From: an uncultured Eubacteriales bacterium
GTDB lineage: Bacteria; Bacillota; Clostridia; Oscillospirales; CAG-382
Direction of reading: 5' to 3'
Length of the DNA: 10,669 nt
NCBI GenBank assembly: GCA_934446095.1
Contig: CAKSDR010000045.1
Span: 1 to 10,669, forward strand
The notes below the pieces were generated by a model. The model was not told the origin of the DNA. It ran no database searches and saw nothing but the letters and a program-made list of their open reading frames with translations. The translations under genes and the position numbers were made by a program. Shown here in pieces: positions 1-6,091 of the stretch. Position 1 is the stretch's first letter, and the number at the start of each line of letters is the position of its first letter.

Positions 1-455
1 GAAGCGACATTCTCGTAAAAGGCGACAGGCTTTCAATGGCAAATTCGCTTGAAGTAAGAGTACCATACCTTGACAAGGAGGTTTTTGCGGCGGCAAAAGA
101 TCTTACGCGAAAAGATAAACTTTCCCACGGAACTACAAAGTATATATTAAGACACGCTTTTCGCGATATGCTGAACGAAGAAACCGTAAAAAGACCGAAA
201 CTCGGATATCCCGTGCCGGTAAGGCTGTGGCTTAAAGACGAACTTTACGACTGGGCTGCAAATATAATCATGTCGCCTTACGCGGATGAATTTATAGACA
301 AAAAAGCCGTTTTAAAGATGCTTGAGGACCATAGAACCGGAAAATGCGATAATTATAAGCCCTTGTGGAATATAATGACGTTTATAACATGGTATAAACT
401 CTATGTTGCCGAAATAGAGAATACGAGAAAAAGGGTTTTGGCAGGGGAACTCTGA
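1..455 (+). CDS. asnB: Asparagine synthase (glutamine-hydrolysing), C-terminal part, 5' end outside window
   Basis: This is the C-terminal end of an AsnB-type enzyme, which makes asparagine from aspartate, ATP and glutamine in the cytoplasm. The reading frame is already open at base 3 and continues through the internal ATG at 36, so that ATG is not the start: the residues before it (SDILVKGDRLS) belong to the family's 'D-x-L-V-K-x-D-R-x-S-M-A-x-S-L-E-x-R-x-P' block. Other family blocks follow: SLEVRVPYLD, the KRPKLGYPVPVRLWL segment, and the C-terminal PLWNIMTFITWYKLYV stretch. About 150 residues of the synthetase (ATP-pyrophosphatase-fold) domain are visible; the N-terminal glutaminase domain would lie upstream. 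The family is also used in surface-polysaccharide and peptide amidation clusters, so the exact substrate cannot be fixed from the fragment. The next gene starts 4 nt after the stop. Confidence 0.9.
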   Translation, partial: SDILVKGDRLSMANSLEVRVPYLDKEVFAAAKDLTRKDKLSHGTTKYILRHAFRDMLNEETVKRPKLGYPVPVRLWLKDELYDWAANIIMSPYADEFIDKKAVLKMLEDHRTGKCDNYKPLWNIMTFITWYKLYVAEIENTRKRVLAGEL

Positions 456-459
456 AATT

Positions 460-927
460 TTGTTTTTGCCGGAGGAAACAGTTATAAAAAGAAAAATTTA
501 TAAAGTATTTTCATACTTTGTTGCGGTTTTGGCGATTGCACTTTCACTGCTTATGATATTCTTTTCGGAAAAAATTGACACTGCAATATCGGAAACAGTT
601 TTGCCGGATGACGGTAAAATAATGATACCTGACTGTAAAAATCTCTCGGCAAAATGCAATTCCGATAAAATAGATGTTGATTTTTATAACCCGGAAAACA
701 ATAACTGCTATCTTAAAGTGACCGTTATACTTTCGGAAACAAGCGAGATTATCTATGAATCAACCGTTGTAAGCCCGGGTGAAAGAGTAAATTCTGTCAG
801 AATGTCAAAAATTTTTTCAAAACCCGGAATTTACGATATAAAAATAAAAATCGACGCGTACAGAATAGATACTTTTTCATATCTGAACGGCATTTTGTTT
901 TCCGAAAAACTTGAGGTCAAAAAGTAA
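460..927 (+). CDS. Hypothetical single-pass membrane-anchored protein
   Basis: A 155-residue protein I cannot assign to a named family. Residues about 15-35 (KVFSYFVAVLAIALSLLMIFF) form one hydrophobic helix preceded by basic residues (KRK), consistent with an N-in signal anchor and an extracytoplasmic C-terminal domain. The rest is rich in alternating hydrophobic and polar residues, including YNPENNNCYLKVTVIL, SPGERV and KPGIYDIKIKIDAY. This resembles the beta-sandwich domains with an N-P-x-N-N-x-C-Y opening seen in many Firmicute surface-anchored proteins. The start is a TTG; no in-frame ATG or GTG lies nearby, and an AGGGG at 443-447 sits 12 nt upstream, slightly far. The 4-nt gap to the asparagine synthase gene suggests co-transcription and translational coupling. 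The stop lies 6 nt before the -35 box of rnpB, with no terminator visible between them. Confidence 0.7.
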   Translation: MFLPEETVIKRKIYKVFSYFVAVLAIALSLLMIFFSEKIDTAISETVLPDDGKIMIPDCKNLSAKCNSDKIDVDFYNPENNNCYLKVTVILSETSEIIYESTVVSPGERVNSVRMSKIFSKPGIYDIKIKIDAYRIDTFSYLNGILFSEKLEVKK

Positions 928-933
928 TTTTTG

Positions 934-962
934 TTGACAAAAGTTTTTAAAAATGATATCAT
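934..962 (+). promoter_or_regulatory. Sigma-A-type extended -10 promoter of rnpB
   Basis: TTGACA at 934-939 (perfect -35), a 17-bp spacer, and TATCAT at 957-962 as -10, preceded by TG at 954-955, which makes an extended -10. Initiation is expected near 968-970, only a few bases before the 5' arm of the long RNase P P1 helix. The promoter starts 6 nt after the stop of the preceding gene. Confidence 0.85.
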
Positions 963-972
963 ATCCTGTAAA

Positions 973-1364
973 TGTGCATATAAAATGTCAGTACCCAGAC
1001 ATACGGCCGCGCGGTATACGCCGAAAGGTATTACACGTGAGGAAAGTCCGGGCTTCATACAGCAGGGATAACGGATAACGTCCGCCGAGGGTGACCTTAG
1101 GGAAAGTGCAACAGAAAAAAACCGCCCGCAAGGGTAAGGATGAAAAGGCGAGGCAAGAGCTCACCGGCGGCATGGAGACATGCCGGCCGTGTAAACCCTA
1201 TCCGAAGCAACACCGTATGCGGAAGGTGCGTGTTTTAAACACGCAGTGTCAGCTGGACATATTCCGCGGGTGGCAAGGATTTCTGCGGCAACGCAGAAAC
1301 AAGATAGATGGCCGTTTAATACAGAACCCGGCTTACGGCTGGGTATTGATATTTTATATGCATA
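973..1364 (+). ncRNA. rnpB: RNase P RNA, bacterial class A
   Basis: Catalytic RNA of RNase P, which removes 5' leaders from pre-tRNAs. Conserved core blocks appear in the right order: GAGGAAAGTCCGGGCTTC (1040-1057), GGATAACG in the P3/P4 region, AGGGAAAGTGCAACAGAAA (about 1098-1116), GTAAGGATGAAAAGG followed by GGCAAGAGCTCACCGGC, GTAAACCC...CCGAAGCAACACC (about 1190-1213), AAGATAGATGGCC (about 1301-1313) and ACAGAACCCGGCTTA (1321-1335). Recognisable hairpins include GGCATG-GAGA-CATGCC at 1169-1184 (probably P12, GNRA loop) and TTTCTGCG-GCAA-CGCAGAAA at 1280-1299 (probably P18, GNRA loop). Ends were placed at P1, where 973-998 pairs with 1339-1364 over 26 bp. This is longer than the usual P1 of about 12 bp, so a covariance model may report a shorter span. 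Open reading frames across this region are artefacts. Confidence 0.96.
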
Positions 1365-1376
1365 GAGGGAAGCGGG

Positions 1377-1408
1377 ACCGCAAAAATTTTTGCGGTTTTG
1401 TTTATTTT
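1377..1408 (+). terminator. Rho-independent terminator of rnpB
   Basis: ACCGCAAAAA at 1377-1386 is followed directly by its exact complement TTTTTGCGGT at 1387-1396 and a T-rich tail (TTTTGTTTATTTT). The GC base of the stem next to the U-tract is the classical intrinsic terminator layout, 13 nt after the long P1 helix. Confidence 0.8.
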
Positions 1409-1445
1409 GCGCAAAATGCCGTTGGTTTTACAGTTAATAAAAGTT

Positions 1446-1469
1446 GCTGCGGATATCCGCAGCGTTTTT
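1446..1469 (+). terminator. Second stem-loop terminator between rnpB and murD
   Basis: GCTGCGG (1446-1452), an ATAT loop, CCGCAGC (1457-1463), then G and TTTTT. The stem is seven GC-rich pairs with a U-tract. It lies about 50 nt after the first terminator and 15 nt before the murD -35 box, and would insulate murD from rnpB transcription. Confidence 0.75.
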
Positions 1470-1483
1470 ATTATAAAAAACGA

Positions 1484-1512
1484 TTGATAAATTATGCCGA
1501 AAGATATATAAT
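1484..1512 (+). promoter_or_regulatory. Sigma-A-type promoter of the murD operon
   Basis: TTGATA at 1484-1489, a 17-bp spacer, and a perfect TATAAT at 1507-1512. Initiation is expected near 1519, giving a leader of about 38 nt with an AGAGG ribosome binding site at 1543-1547. It is the only convincing promoter before 7342, so it probably drives the whole five-gene operon. Confidence 0.8.
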
Positions 1513-1556
1513 AGTAAAAAAGCAAAAAATATAATTTTTGCGAGAGGATATATATT

Positions 1557-3002
1557 ATGAGTTATACAAACGCCAGACTTTCAGAATATAAAAATTACAT
1601 AAAAGGAAAAACCTGCGCGGTTTTGGGTGTTGGAATAAGCAATATTCCGCTTATAAGATTTCTTGTTGAAAACGGCGCCAAGGTGACGGCGCGCGACAAA
1701 AAAACAAGGGAACAGATATGCAAAAACAACGAACTTAATATAGATGAACTTGAAAAATGCGGCGTGAAATTTATAAACGGCGAAGATTATCTTTGCGGTC
1801 TTTGCGAAGAAATTATTTTCAAAACGCCGGGGCTCAGACATGACAACGAAAAAATATCTGATGCTTACATGCGAGGCGCACATGTGACAAGCGAAATGGA
1901 AACATTTCTTGCCCTTTGTCCGTCCAAAATCATTGCGGTAACCGGCAGTGACGGAAAGACGACTACGACGACGCTTATATCGGAAATATTGAAAAGCGCC
2001 GGAAAAAAAGTGCATCTCGGCGGAAATATAGGAAAGCCGCTTTTGTATAATGTAGGAAATATAAATCCTGATGATTTTGCGGTTCTTGAACTTTCAAGTT
2101 TTCAGCTTCACTCAATTAACAGATTTGAAAATAAAGGCGCGCCTTTTTCTCATGTTTCGTTTCCCGATGTCGCGGTGGTTACGAATATAAGCAAGAATCA
2201 CCTTGACTGGCATACCGATTATGAAGAATATATAGACTCCAAAAGAGCAATTTTTAAATTTATAAGACCCGGTGGAAAACTTGTTACAAATATAGGCAAT
2301 GAAATAACCGCAGAATTTGCAAAAGAAGCTGCAGACATGAATATTCCGGTTGAACTTTTTTCATCAAAAACCGATTCCGGAAAATACTATTGCGACGCCG
2401 GCGCAATATATGAGGACAAAACTCCTATACTTTTAAGAAGCGAAATTGTACTGCCCGGCGACCACAATGCGGAAAACTATATGGCGGCAATTGCCGCGAC
2501 AAGAGAATATGCGGATATTGAATGCGTAAGGAACGTTGCGCGTTCGTTTTCGGGAGTTGAACACAGACTCGAATTTGTAAGGGAACTTGACGGTGTAAAA
2601 TACTATAACAGTTCAATCGACTCTTCTCCGTCTCGGACCCTTGCGGCAATAAAATCATTTGCAAAATCCGATGAAAAAAATCTTTTGCTTATAATGGGAG
2701 GCTATGATAAAAATATACCTTACGACTGCATCGGGCAAGAAGTTTGCGCAAGGGCAAAGGCAGTTTTCCTGTGCGGAAATACCGCGGAAAAAATAAAATC
2801 CGCTGTAGAAAATGCGGAAAATTTTGACGCAAGCACAAAAATATTCATGTGCGGCGACCTTAAAAATGCGGTACTGCACGCAAAGGATTATGCGAAAGCA
2901 CACGATGTTGTTATTCTTACCCCGGCAAGCGCAAGTTTTGACGCATTTTTGAATTTTGAACAGCGGGGGAGATATTTTAAAGATATAGTACGGTCTTTTT
3001 AA
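1557..3002 (+). CDS. murD: UDP-N-acetylmuramoyl-L-alanine--D-glutamate ligase
   Basis: Cytoplasmic Mur ligase that adds D-glutamate to UDP-MurNAc-L-Ala using ATP, the second amino-acid step of peptidoglycan precursor synthesis. Three domains are visible in 481 residues. The N-terminal Rossmann domain has the nucleotide-sugar loop GVGISN at 24-29. The central ATPase domain has the P-loop TGSDGKTTTTT with K134, then GGNIGKPL, ELSSFQLHS, NISKNHLDWH (210-219) and GDHNAENYMAA (301-311). The C-terminal domain has NSSIDSSPSRTLAAIKSF (from 351) and LIMGGYDKNIPY. The 351 block differs from the ND-S-K-A-T-N form of E. coli MurD, but the S-I-x-S-S-P-x-R-T form is, from memory, common in clostridial MurD. 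Length fits the family (about 440-480). It is the first gene of the operon, 13 nt before the first peptidase gene, and is not within a classical division and cell wall cluster here. Confidence 0.95.
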   Translation: MSYTNARLSEYKNYIKGKTCAVLGVGISNIPLIRFLVENGAKVTARDKKTREQICKNNELNIDELEKCGVKFINGEDYLCGLCEEIIFKTPGLRHDNEKISDAYMRGAHVTSEMETFLALCPSKIIAVTGSDGKTTTTTLISEILKSAGKKVHLGGNIGKPLLYNVGNINPDDFAVLELSSFQLHSINRFENKGAPFSHVSFPDVAVVTNISKNHLDWHTDYEEYIDSKRAIFKFIRPGGKLVTNIGNEITAEFAKEAADMNIPVELFSSKTDSGKYYCDAGAIYEDKTPILLRSEIVLPGDHNAENYMAAIAATREYADIECVRNVARSFSGVEHRLEFVRELDGVKYYNSSIDSSPSRTLAAIKSFAKSDEKNLLLIMGGYDKNIPYDCIGQEVCARAKAVFLCGNTAEKIKSAVENAENFDASTKIFMCGDLKNAVLHAKDYAKAHDVVILTPASASFDAFLNFEQRGRYFKDIVRSF

Positions 3003-3015
3003 GGGAAATACGAAA

Positions 3016-4122
3016 ATGAAAAATGATATTATTGATTTATATGAAAAATTGTCACGTGTGCCGACTGTAAGCGGAAGTGAAAGTTTTAATGCCGAAAAAA
3101 TCGCGGAAATTGTAAACGAATATACAGATTTTTTTGACAGTTTTAAAATTACACCTTCGGGAAGCGTAAATTTTTACCGCAGATCCAAAGTGAAAGACGC
3201 TCCGAAAGTAATTTTTGACGCGCATATAGATACTGTGGGATTTATGGTAAAGGAAATACTTGACGGGGGATTTGTCCGCGTATGCGGCGTTGGCGGAATT
3301 GACGCGAGAATACTTCCTGCCAAGGTTATAGAAATATACGGAAAAAAAACAATACCCGCAGTGTTTATTTCTGTTCCGCCGCATCTTGGCAGAAACGAAA
3401 AGAAAGAGGGAATATTCCCCGAACTTTGCGATCTTTTGCTTGATACGGGACTTGCAAAGGAAGAACTTGAAAAAGTTGTTTCACTAGGAGATTTTTGCGG
3501 TTATTCGGACGGAAATTTAAACCTTTTGAACGGAAATTTATGCGGCAAAAGCATGGACGATAAAATATGCGCGAGCGTCGTGATATGCGCTGCCGAAATG
3601 ATTGGAAAAAACAAAAAATATAACAATAACCTCGATATTTGCGTAAGTTTAAGTTCATCGGAAGAAGTTTCCGGAACAGGTATAAAAACAACGGGATTTA
3701 CAGAGAACGCCGACGCGGCAATAGTGCTTGATGTAAACTTCGGCAGAACGCCGGATATTCCCGAGAGGGAAAGTTATGTTCCGGGCGACGGCTGCGGAGT
3801 ATCTTATTCGTCTACTACAAGCAGAACTTTAACCGAACTTTTAATAAAATACGCACAAGAATGCGGCATAAAACTGCAGACTATGGTGGAAACAAACCAT
3901 ACGGGAACAAACGCTCACGCGCTGGAAATTGCAGGTTCCGGCACCCCGTGCGCCGTGCTTTCCGTGCCTTTGAGATATATGCATACCTACAGCGAGGTTG
4001 TAAATGTCGATGACGCTTTTGGGGCATGCAGTGTTCTTTCCGAATTTGCAGTCAGATTTTATGATGACTATAAAAGAATTTCAAAAGGAAAAATTATAAA
4101 AAAGGCAGAGGGCAAAAAATGA
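3016..4122 (+). CDS. M42-family metalloaminopeptidase, copy 1 (active site intact)
   Basis: Cytosolic dinuclear-metal aminopeptidase of the TET/FrvX/YsdC type, 368 residues. Members typically form dodecameric shells that trim peptides from the N-terminus. All expected metal and catalytic positions are visible: H70 and D72 in AHIDTVGF, the bridging Asp in SMDDK (179-183), the catalytic and ligand Glu pair E216-E217 in SSSEEVSGTG, D239 in VLDVNF, and H323 in RYMHTYSEVVNV. The VPPHL loop and GGI-DARILPAK segment of the PDZ-like dimerisation domain are present between about 80 and 165. An AAGGGAA at 3001-3007 precedes the ATG. The stop overlaps the next start (ATGA at 4119-4122), so copies 1 and 2 are translationally coupled. 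Substrate preference cannot be read from sequence. Confidence 0.92.
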   Translation: MKNDIIDLYEKLSRVPTVSGSESFNAEKIAEIVNEYTDFFDSFKITPSGSVNFYRRSKVKDAPKVIFDAHIDTVGFMVKEILDGGFVRVCGVGGIDARILPAKVIEIYGKKTIPAVFISVPPHLGRNEKKEGIFPELCDLLLDTGLAKEELEKVVSLGDFCGYSDGNLNLLNGNLCGKSMDDKICASVVICAAEMIGKNKKYNNNLDICVSLSSSEEVSGTGIKTTGFTENADAAIVLDVNFGRTPDIPERESYVPGDGCGVSYSSTTSRTLTELLIKYAQECGIKLQTMVETNHTGTNAHALEIAGSGTPCAVLSVPLRYMHTYSEVVNVDDAFGACSVLSEFAVRFYDDYKRISKGKIIKKAEGKK

Positions 4123-5135
4123 GCGATTTATTTGAAAAACTGTGTCTTGCAAGCGGGGTTTCCGGATTTGAAGAAGAAGTTTTGAAAATCATACAGGAAG
4201 AAGTTTATGATTTTGCAAGCGAGATGTATTATGATAAAATAGGAAATCTTATAGTAAAGAAAAACGGACGTAAGACTCCGGAAAAGAAAGTTCTTTTTTC
4301 ATGCCACGCAGATGAAGTAGGTTTTGTAATAAATAATATAAACAGCGACGGCACCTTGAGTTTTGACAGTATCGGCATGGACTGCAAAATCATGCCGGGC
4401 AAAAGGGTGCTTATAGGCAAGGACAAAATTCCTGGCGTTATCGCCGCAAAGCCCGCTCATCTGATCCCCAAAGATGAGAAAAACAAGGAAATTCCATGCG
4501 ATAAACTGTATATAGATATAGGAGCAAAGTCAAAAGAAGAGGCGAAATGTAAAAATGTTTATGCTTCTTTTGCGGTGTTCGTTCCTGAATTTATACGCGC
4601 AGGCAGCAGAATAATTTCAAAGGCAATAGACGACAGGATAGGCTGCGAAATACTATGCAGCCTTATAAAGCAGGATCTGGAGTACGATACTTATTTTGCT
4701 TTCTGCACGGGGGAAGAACTGGGACTTAGAGGTTCCGCTGCCGTTGCCGGAAATTTAAAGCCGGATGTCTGCGTCGTTGTCGAAAGTACGACGGCAAACG
4801 ATATTTACGGAGTTTGCGGCCCGGATAAGGTTTGCACTCTCGGGGGAGGCGCTGTCGTTCCTTTTATTGACGGCGCGACGTTTTACGACAGGGACTTGCA
4901 CGAAAAAGTTTTAAGTCTTGCAAAACGAGAAAAAATTGCCGTGCAGACAAAAACGAAAGTTGCGGGAGGAACCGATGCCGCTTCGTATCAGAAAGGTTGT
5001 TCCGGCGCAAAAGTTATAGGTATTGCGCTTCCGGCAAGATATATCCACACGGGTGCATGCATGTCCGACATAAGAGACGTTGAAAATCTGAAAAAACTTG
5101 CAAACGCACTTTTGCAGAAAATACATTCGTTTTAA
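4119..5135 (+). CDS. M42-family metalloaminopeptidase, copy 2 (active site intact)
   Basis: Second tandem paralogue, 338 residues, with the same fold and expected peptide-trimming role as copy 1. Visible active-site positions: H63 and D65 in CHADEVGF, D171-D172 in KAIDDR, E199-E200 in TGEELGLRGS, E222 in VVVEST (a Glu where copy 1 has Asp; as I recall, Glu is tolerated here in M42 enzymes), and H310 in RYIHTG. The KPAHLIPKDE loop of the PDZ-like dimerisation domain is present, and TLGGGAVV corresponds to the glycine-rich substrate-site segment. The start ATG overlaps the stop of copy 1 by 4 nt. N-terminal spacing (MSDLFEKLCLASGVSG) matches copy 3 residue for residue in length, which helps fix the start of copy 3. 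Confidence 0.92.
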   Translation: MSDLFEKLCLASGVSGFEEEVLKIIQEEVYDFASEMYYDKIGNLIVKKNGRKTPEKKVLFSCHADEVGFVINNINSDGTLSFDSIGMDCKIMPGKRVLIGKDKIPGVIAAKPAHLIPKDEKNKEIPCDKLYIDIGAKSKEEAKCKNVYASFAVFVPEFIRAGSRIISKAIDDRIGCEILCSLIKQDLEYDTYFAFCTGEELGLRGSAAVAGNLKPDVCVVVESTTANDIYGVCGPDKVCTLGGGAVVPFIDGATFYDRDLHEKVLSLAKREKIAVQTKTKVAGGTDAASYQKGCSGAKVIGIALPARYIHTGACMSDIRDVENLKKLANALLQKIHSF

Positions 5136-5145
5136 AGGTGATATG

Positions 5146-6090
5146 ATGATTGAATTTATAAAAAAATATCTGAATTTGTGTCCGGTTGCCGGAAATGAAA
5201 AAGAAGCGGCGGATTTTATTAAAAATACTGTAAGCGTTTATGCCGACGAATGCTATACCGATAACATGGGAAATTTGATTGCATTTTGCAAAAGCGCTCA
5301 AAAGAAAGCAAAAAAACTTCTTATAACATGTAATCTTGATGTTTTTGGAGGAGTTGTGACATATATAGACGAATCCGGCAAAATTTCAATATCCAAACTC
5401 GGAGAAGCAAACTTTAGTCCGGGTACCGGTGTAAGATTTTCAGGCGGAACTTGCGGCGTGCTTGAAAAAGACAACGAAAATTTTTTTGCGGATATCGGTT
5501 CTTCGAGCAAAGAAGAAAGCGAAAGGCATGTTAAAATAGGAGAAGCCGTGACTGCCGGCAGCAATTTGCAAAAATTGCTGAATGGAAAAATTTTTGGGTT
5601 CTGTGCCGACGATATCGCTGCAGTTTATATTCTTTGCAGTCTTTTAAAGGAAAAAGAAAAAAGCGCATACGATATATATTACGTTTTTTCTTCGCAGAGC
5701 AAACTCGGATTTCGCGGCATACAGACGGCTGCATATAATATAAATCCAGACGAAGCAATTATTGTTGATTCGTTTGATGCTGACGGAAAAAATTCCGGAA
5801 TTGCCGTCGGCGGCGGGTGCGGAGTAAGAGTAAAGGACGGAATGTGCATAAGTTCTCCGCAGTTTTGCGAAAGTCTTTGCGTTCTTGCGGAAGAAAACAA
5901 TATAAAATATAAGAAAATAATAACAGACGGCAAGTCTGAAGCAAAGTTTGTAAGCGCCGCTGCAGAAGGCTGCCGCTTTGCCGGGGTTTGCATTCCTGCA
6001 AAACGCACCGGATTATTTTCCGTAATATCGGAAAATGACATATCGTGCGCAAAGAATTTGCTGTCCGAATATATCAAAAGAGGAATATAA
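5146..6090 (+). CDS. Degenerate M42-family paralogue, copy 3, probable pseudoenzyme
   Basis: Third tandem M42 homologue, 314 residues. Aligned by eye with copy 2, it keeps the overall plan (TCNLDVFGGV, CADDIAAVYILCSL, KLGFRG, IIVDSF, AVGGGCGV, CIPAKR) but has lost key residues: H63 becomes N63, E199-E200 become S185-K186, and the region of H310 reads AKRTGLF with no histidine. D65, the DD pair (155-156) and D208 remain. It also lacks about 15 residues covering the KPAHL loop of the dimerisation domain. Peptidase activity is therefore unlikely; a structural or regulatory partner of copies 1 and 2 is plausible. I chose ATG 5146 because AAAGG (5134-5138) lies 7 nt upstream and the N-terminus (MIEFIKKYLNLCPVAG) then aligns without gap to copy 2. 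ATG 5143 is possible; an upstream ATG at 5098 lies inside copy 2 and lacks a site. Confidence 0.85.
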   Translation: MIEFIKKYLNLCPVAGNEKEAADFIKNTVSVYADECYTDNMGNLIAFCKSAQKKAKKLLITCNLDVFGGVVTYIDESGKISISKLGEANFSPGTGVRFSGGTCGVLEKDNENFFADIGSSSKEESERHVKIGEAVTAGSNLQKLLNGKIFGFCADDIAAVYILCSLLKEKEKSAYDIYYVFSSQSKLGFRGIQTAAYNINPDEAIIVDSFDADGKNSGIAVGGGCGVRVKDGMCISSPQFCESLCVLAEENNIKYKKIITDGKSEAKFVSAAAEGCRFAGVCIPAKRTGLFSVISENDISCAKNLLSEYIKRGI

Positions 6091-6091
6091 A

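Noticed and set aside
1091..1534. Open reading frame of 147 codons on the plus strand
   Set aside because: It lies across the RNase P RNA, its terminators and the murD promoter; the translation has no family features.
1581..2015. 144-codon frame on the minus strand inside murD, and similar minus-strand frames inside the peptidase genes
   Set aside because: They are shadows of well-supported plus-strand genes, have low-complexity Phe/Tyr/Arg-rich translations, and lack ribosome binding sites.
2607..2660. MurD motif NSSIDSSPSRT as a possibly damaged active site
   Set aside because: From memory, the S-x-x-S-S-P-x-R-T form is usual in clostridial MurD, and all other motifs are intact.
5098..5145. 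Upstream ATG giving a 16-residue N-terminal extension of the third M42 gene
   Set aside because: It overlaps the end of copy 2 and lacks a ribosome binding site; ATG 5146 has one, and its N-terminus aligns without gap to copy 2.
6035..6091. Upstream ATG for the methionine gamma-lyase family gene
   Set aside because: It lies within the end of the previous gene; ATG 6092 has a well-spaced AGAGGA and gives a family-like N-terminus.
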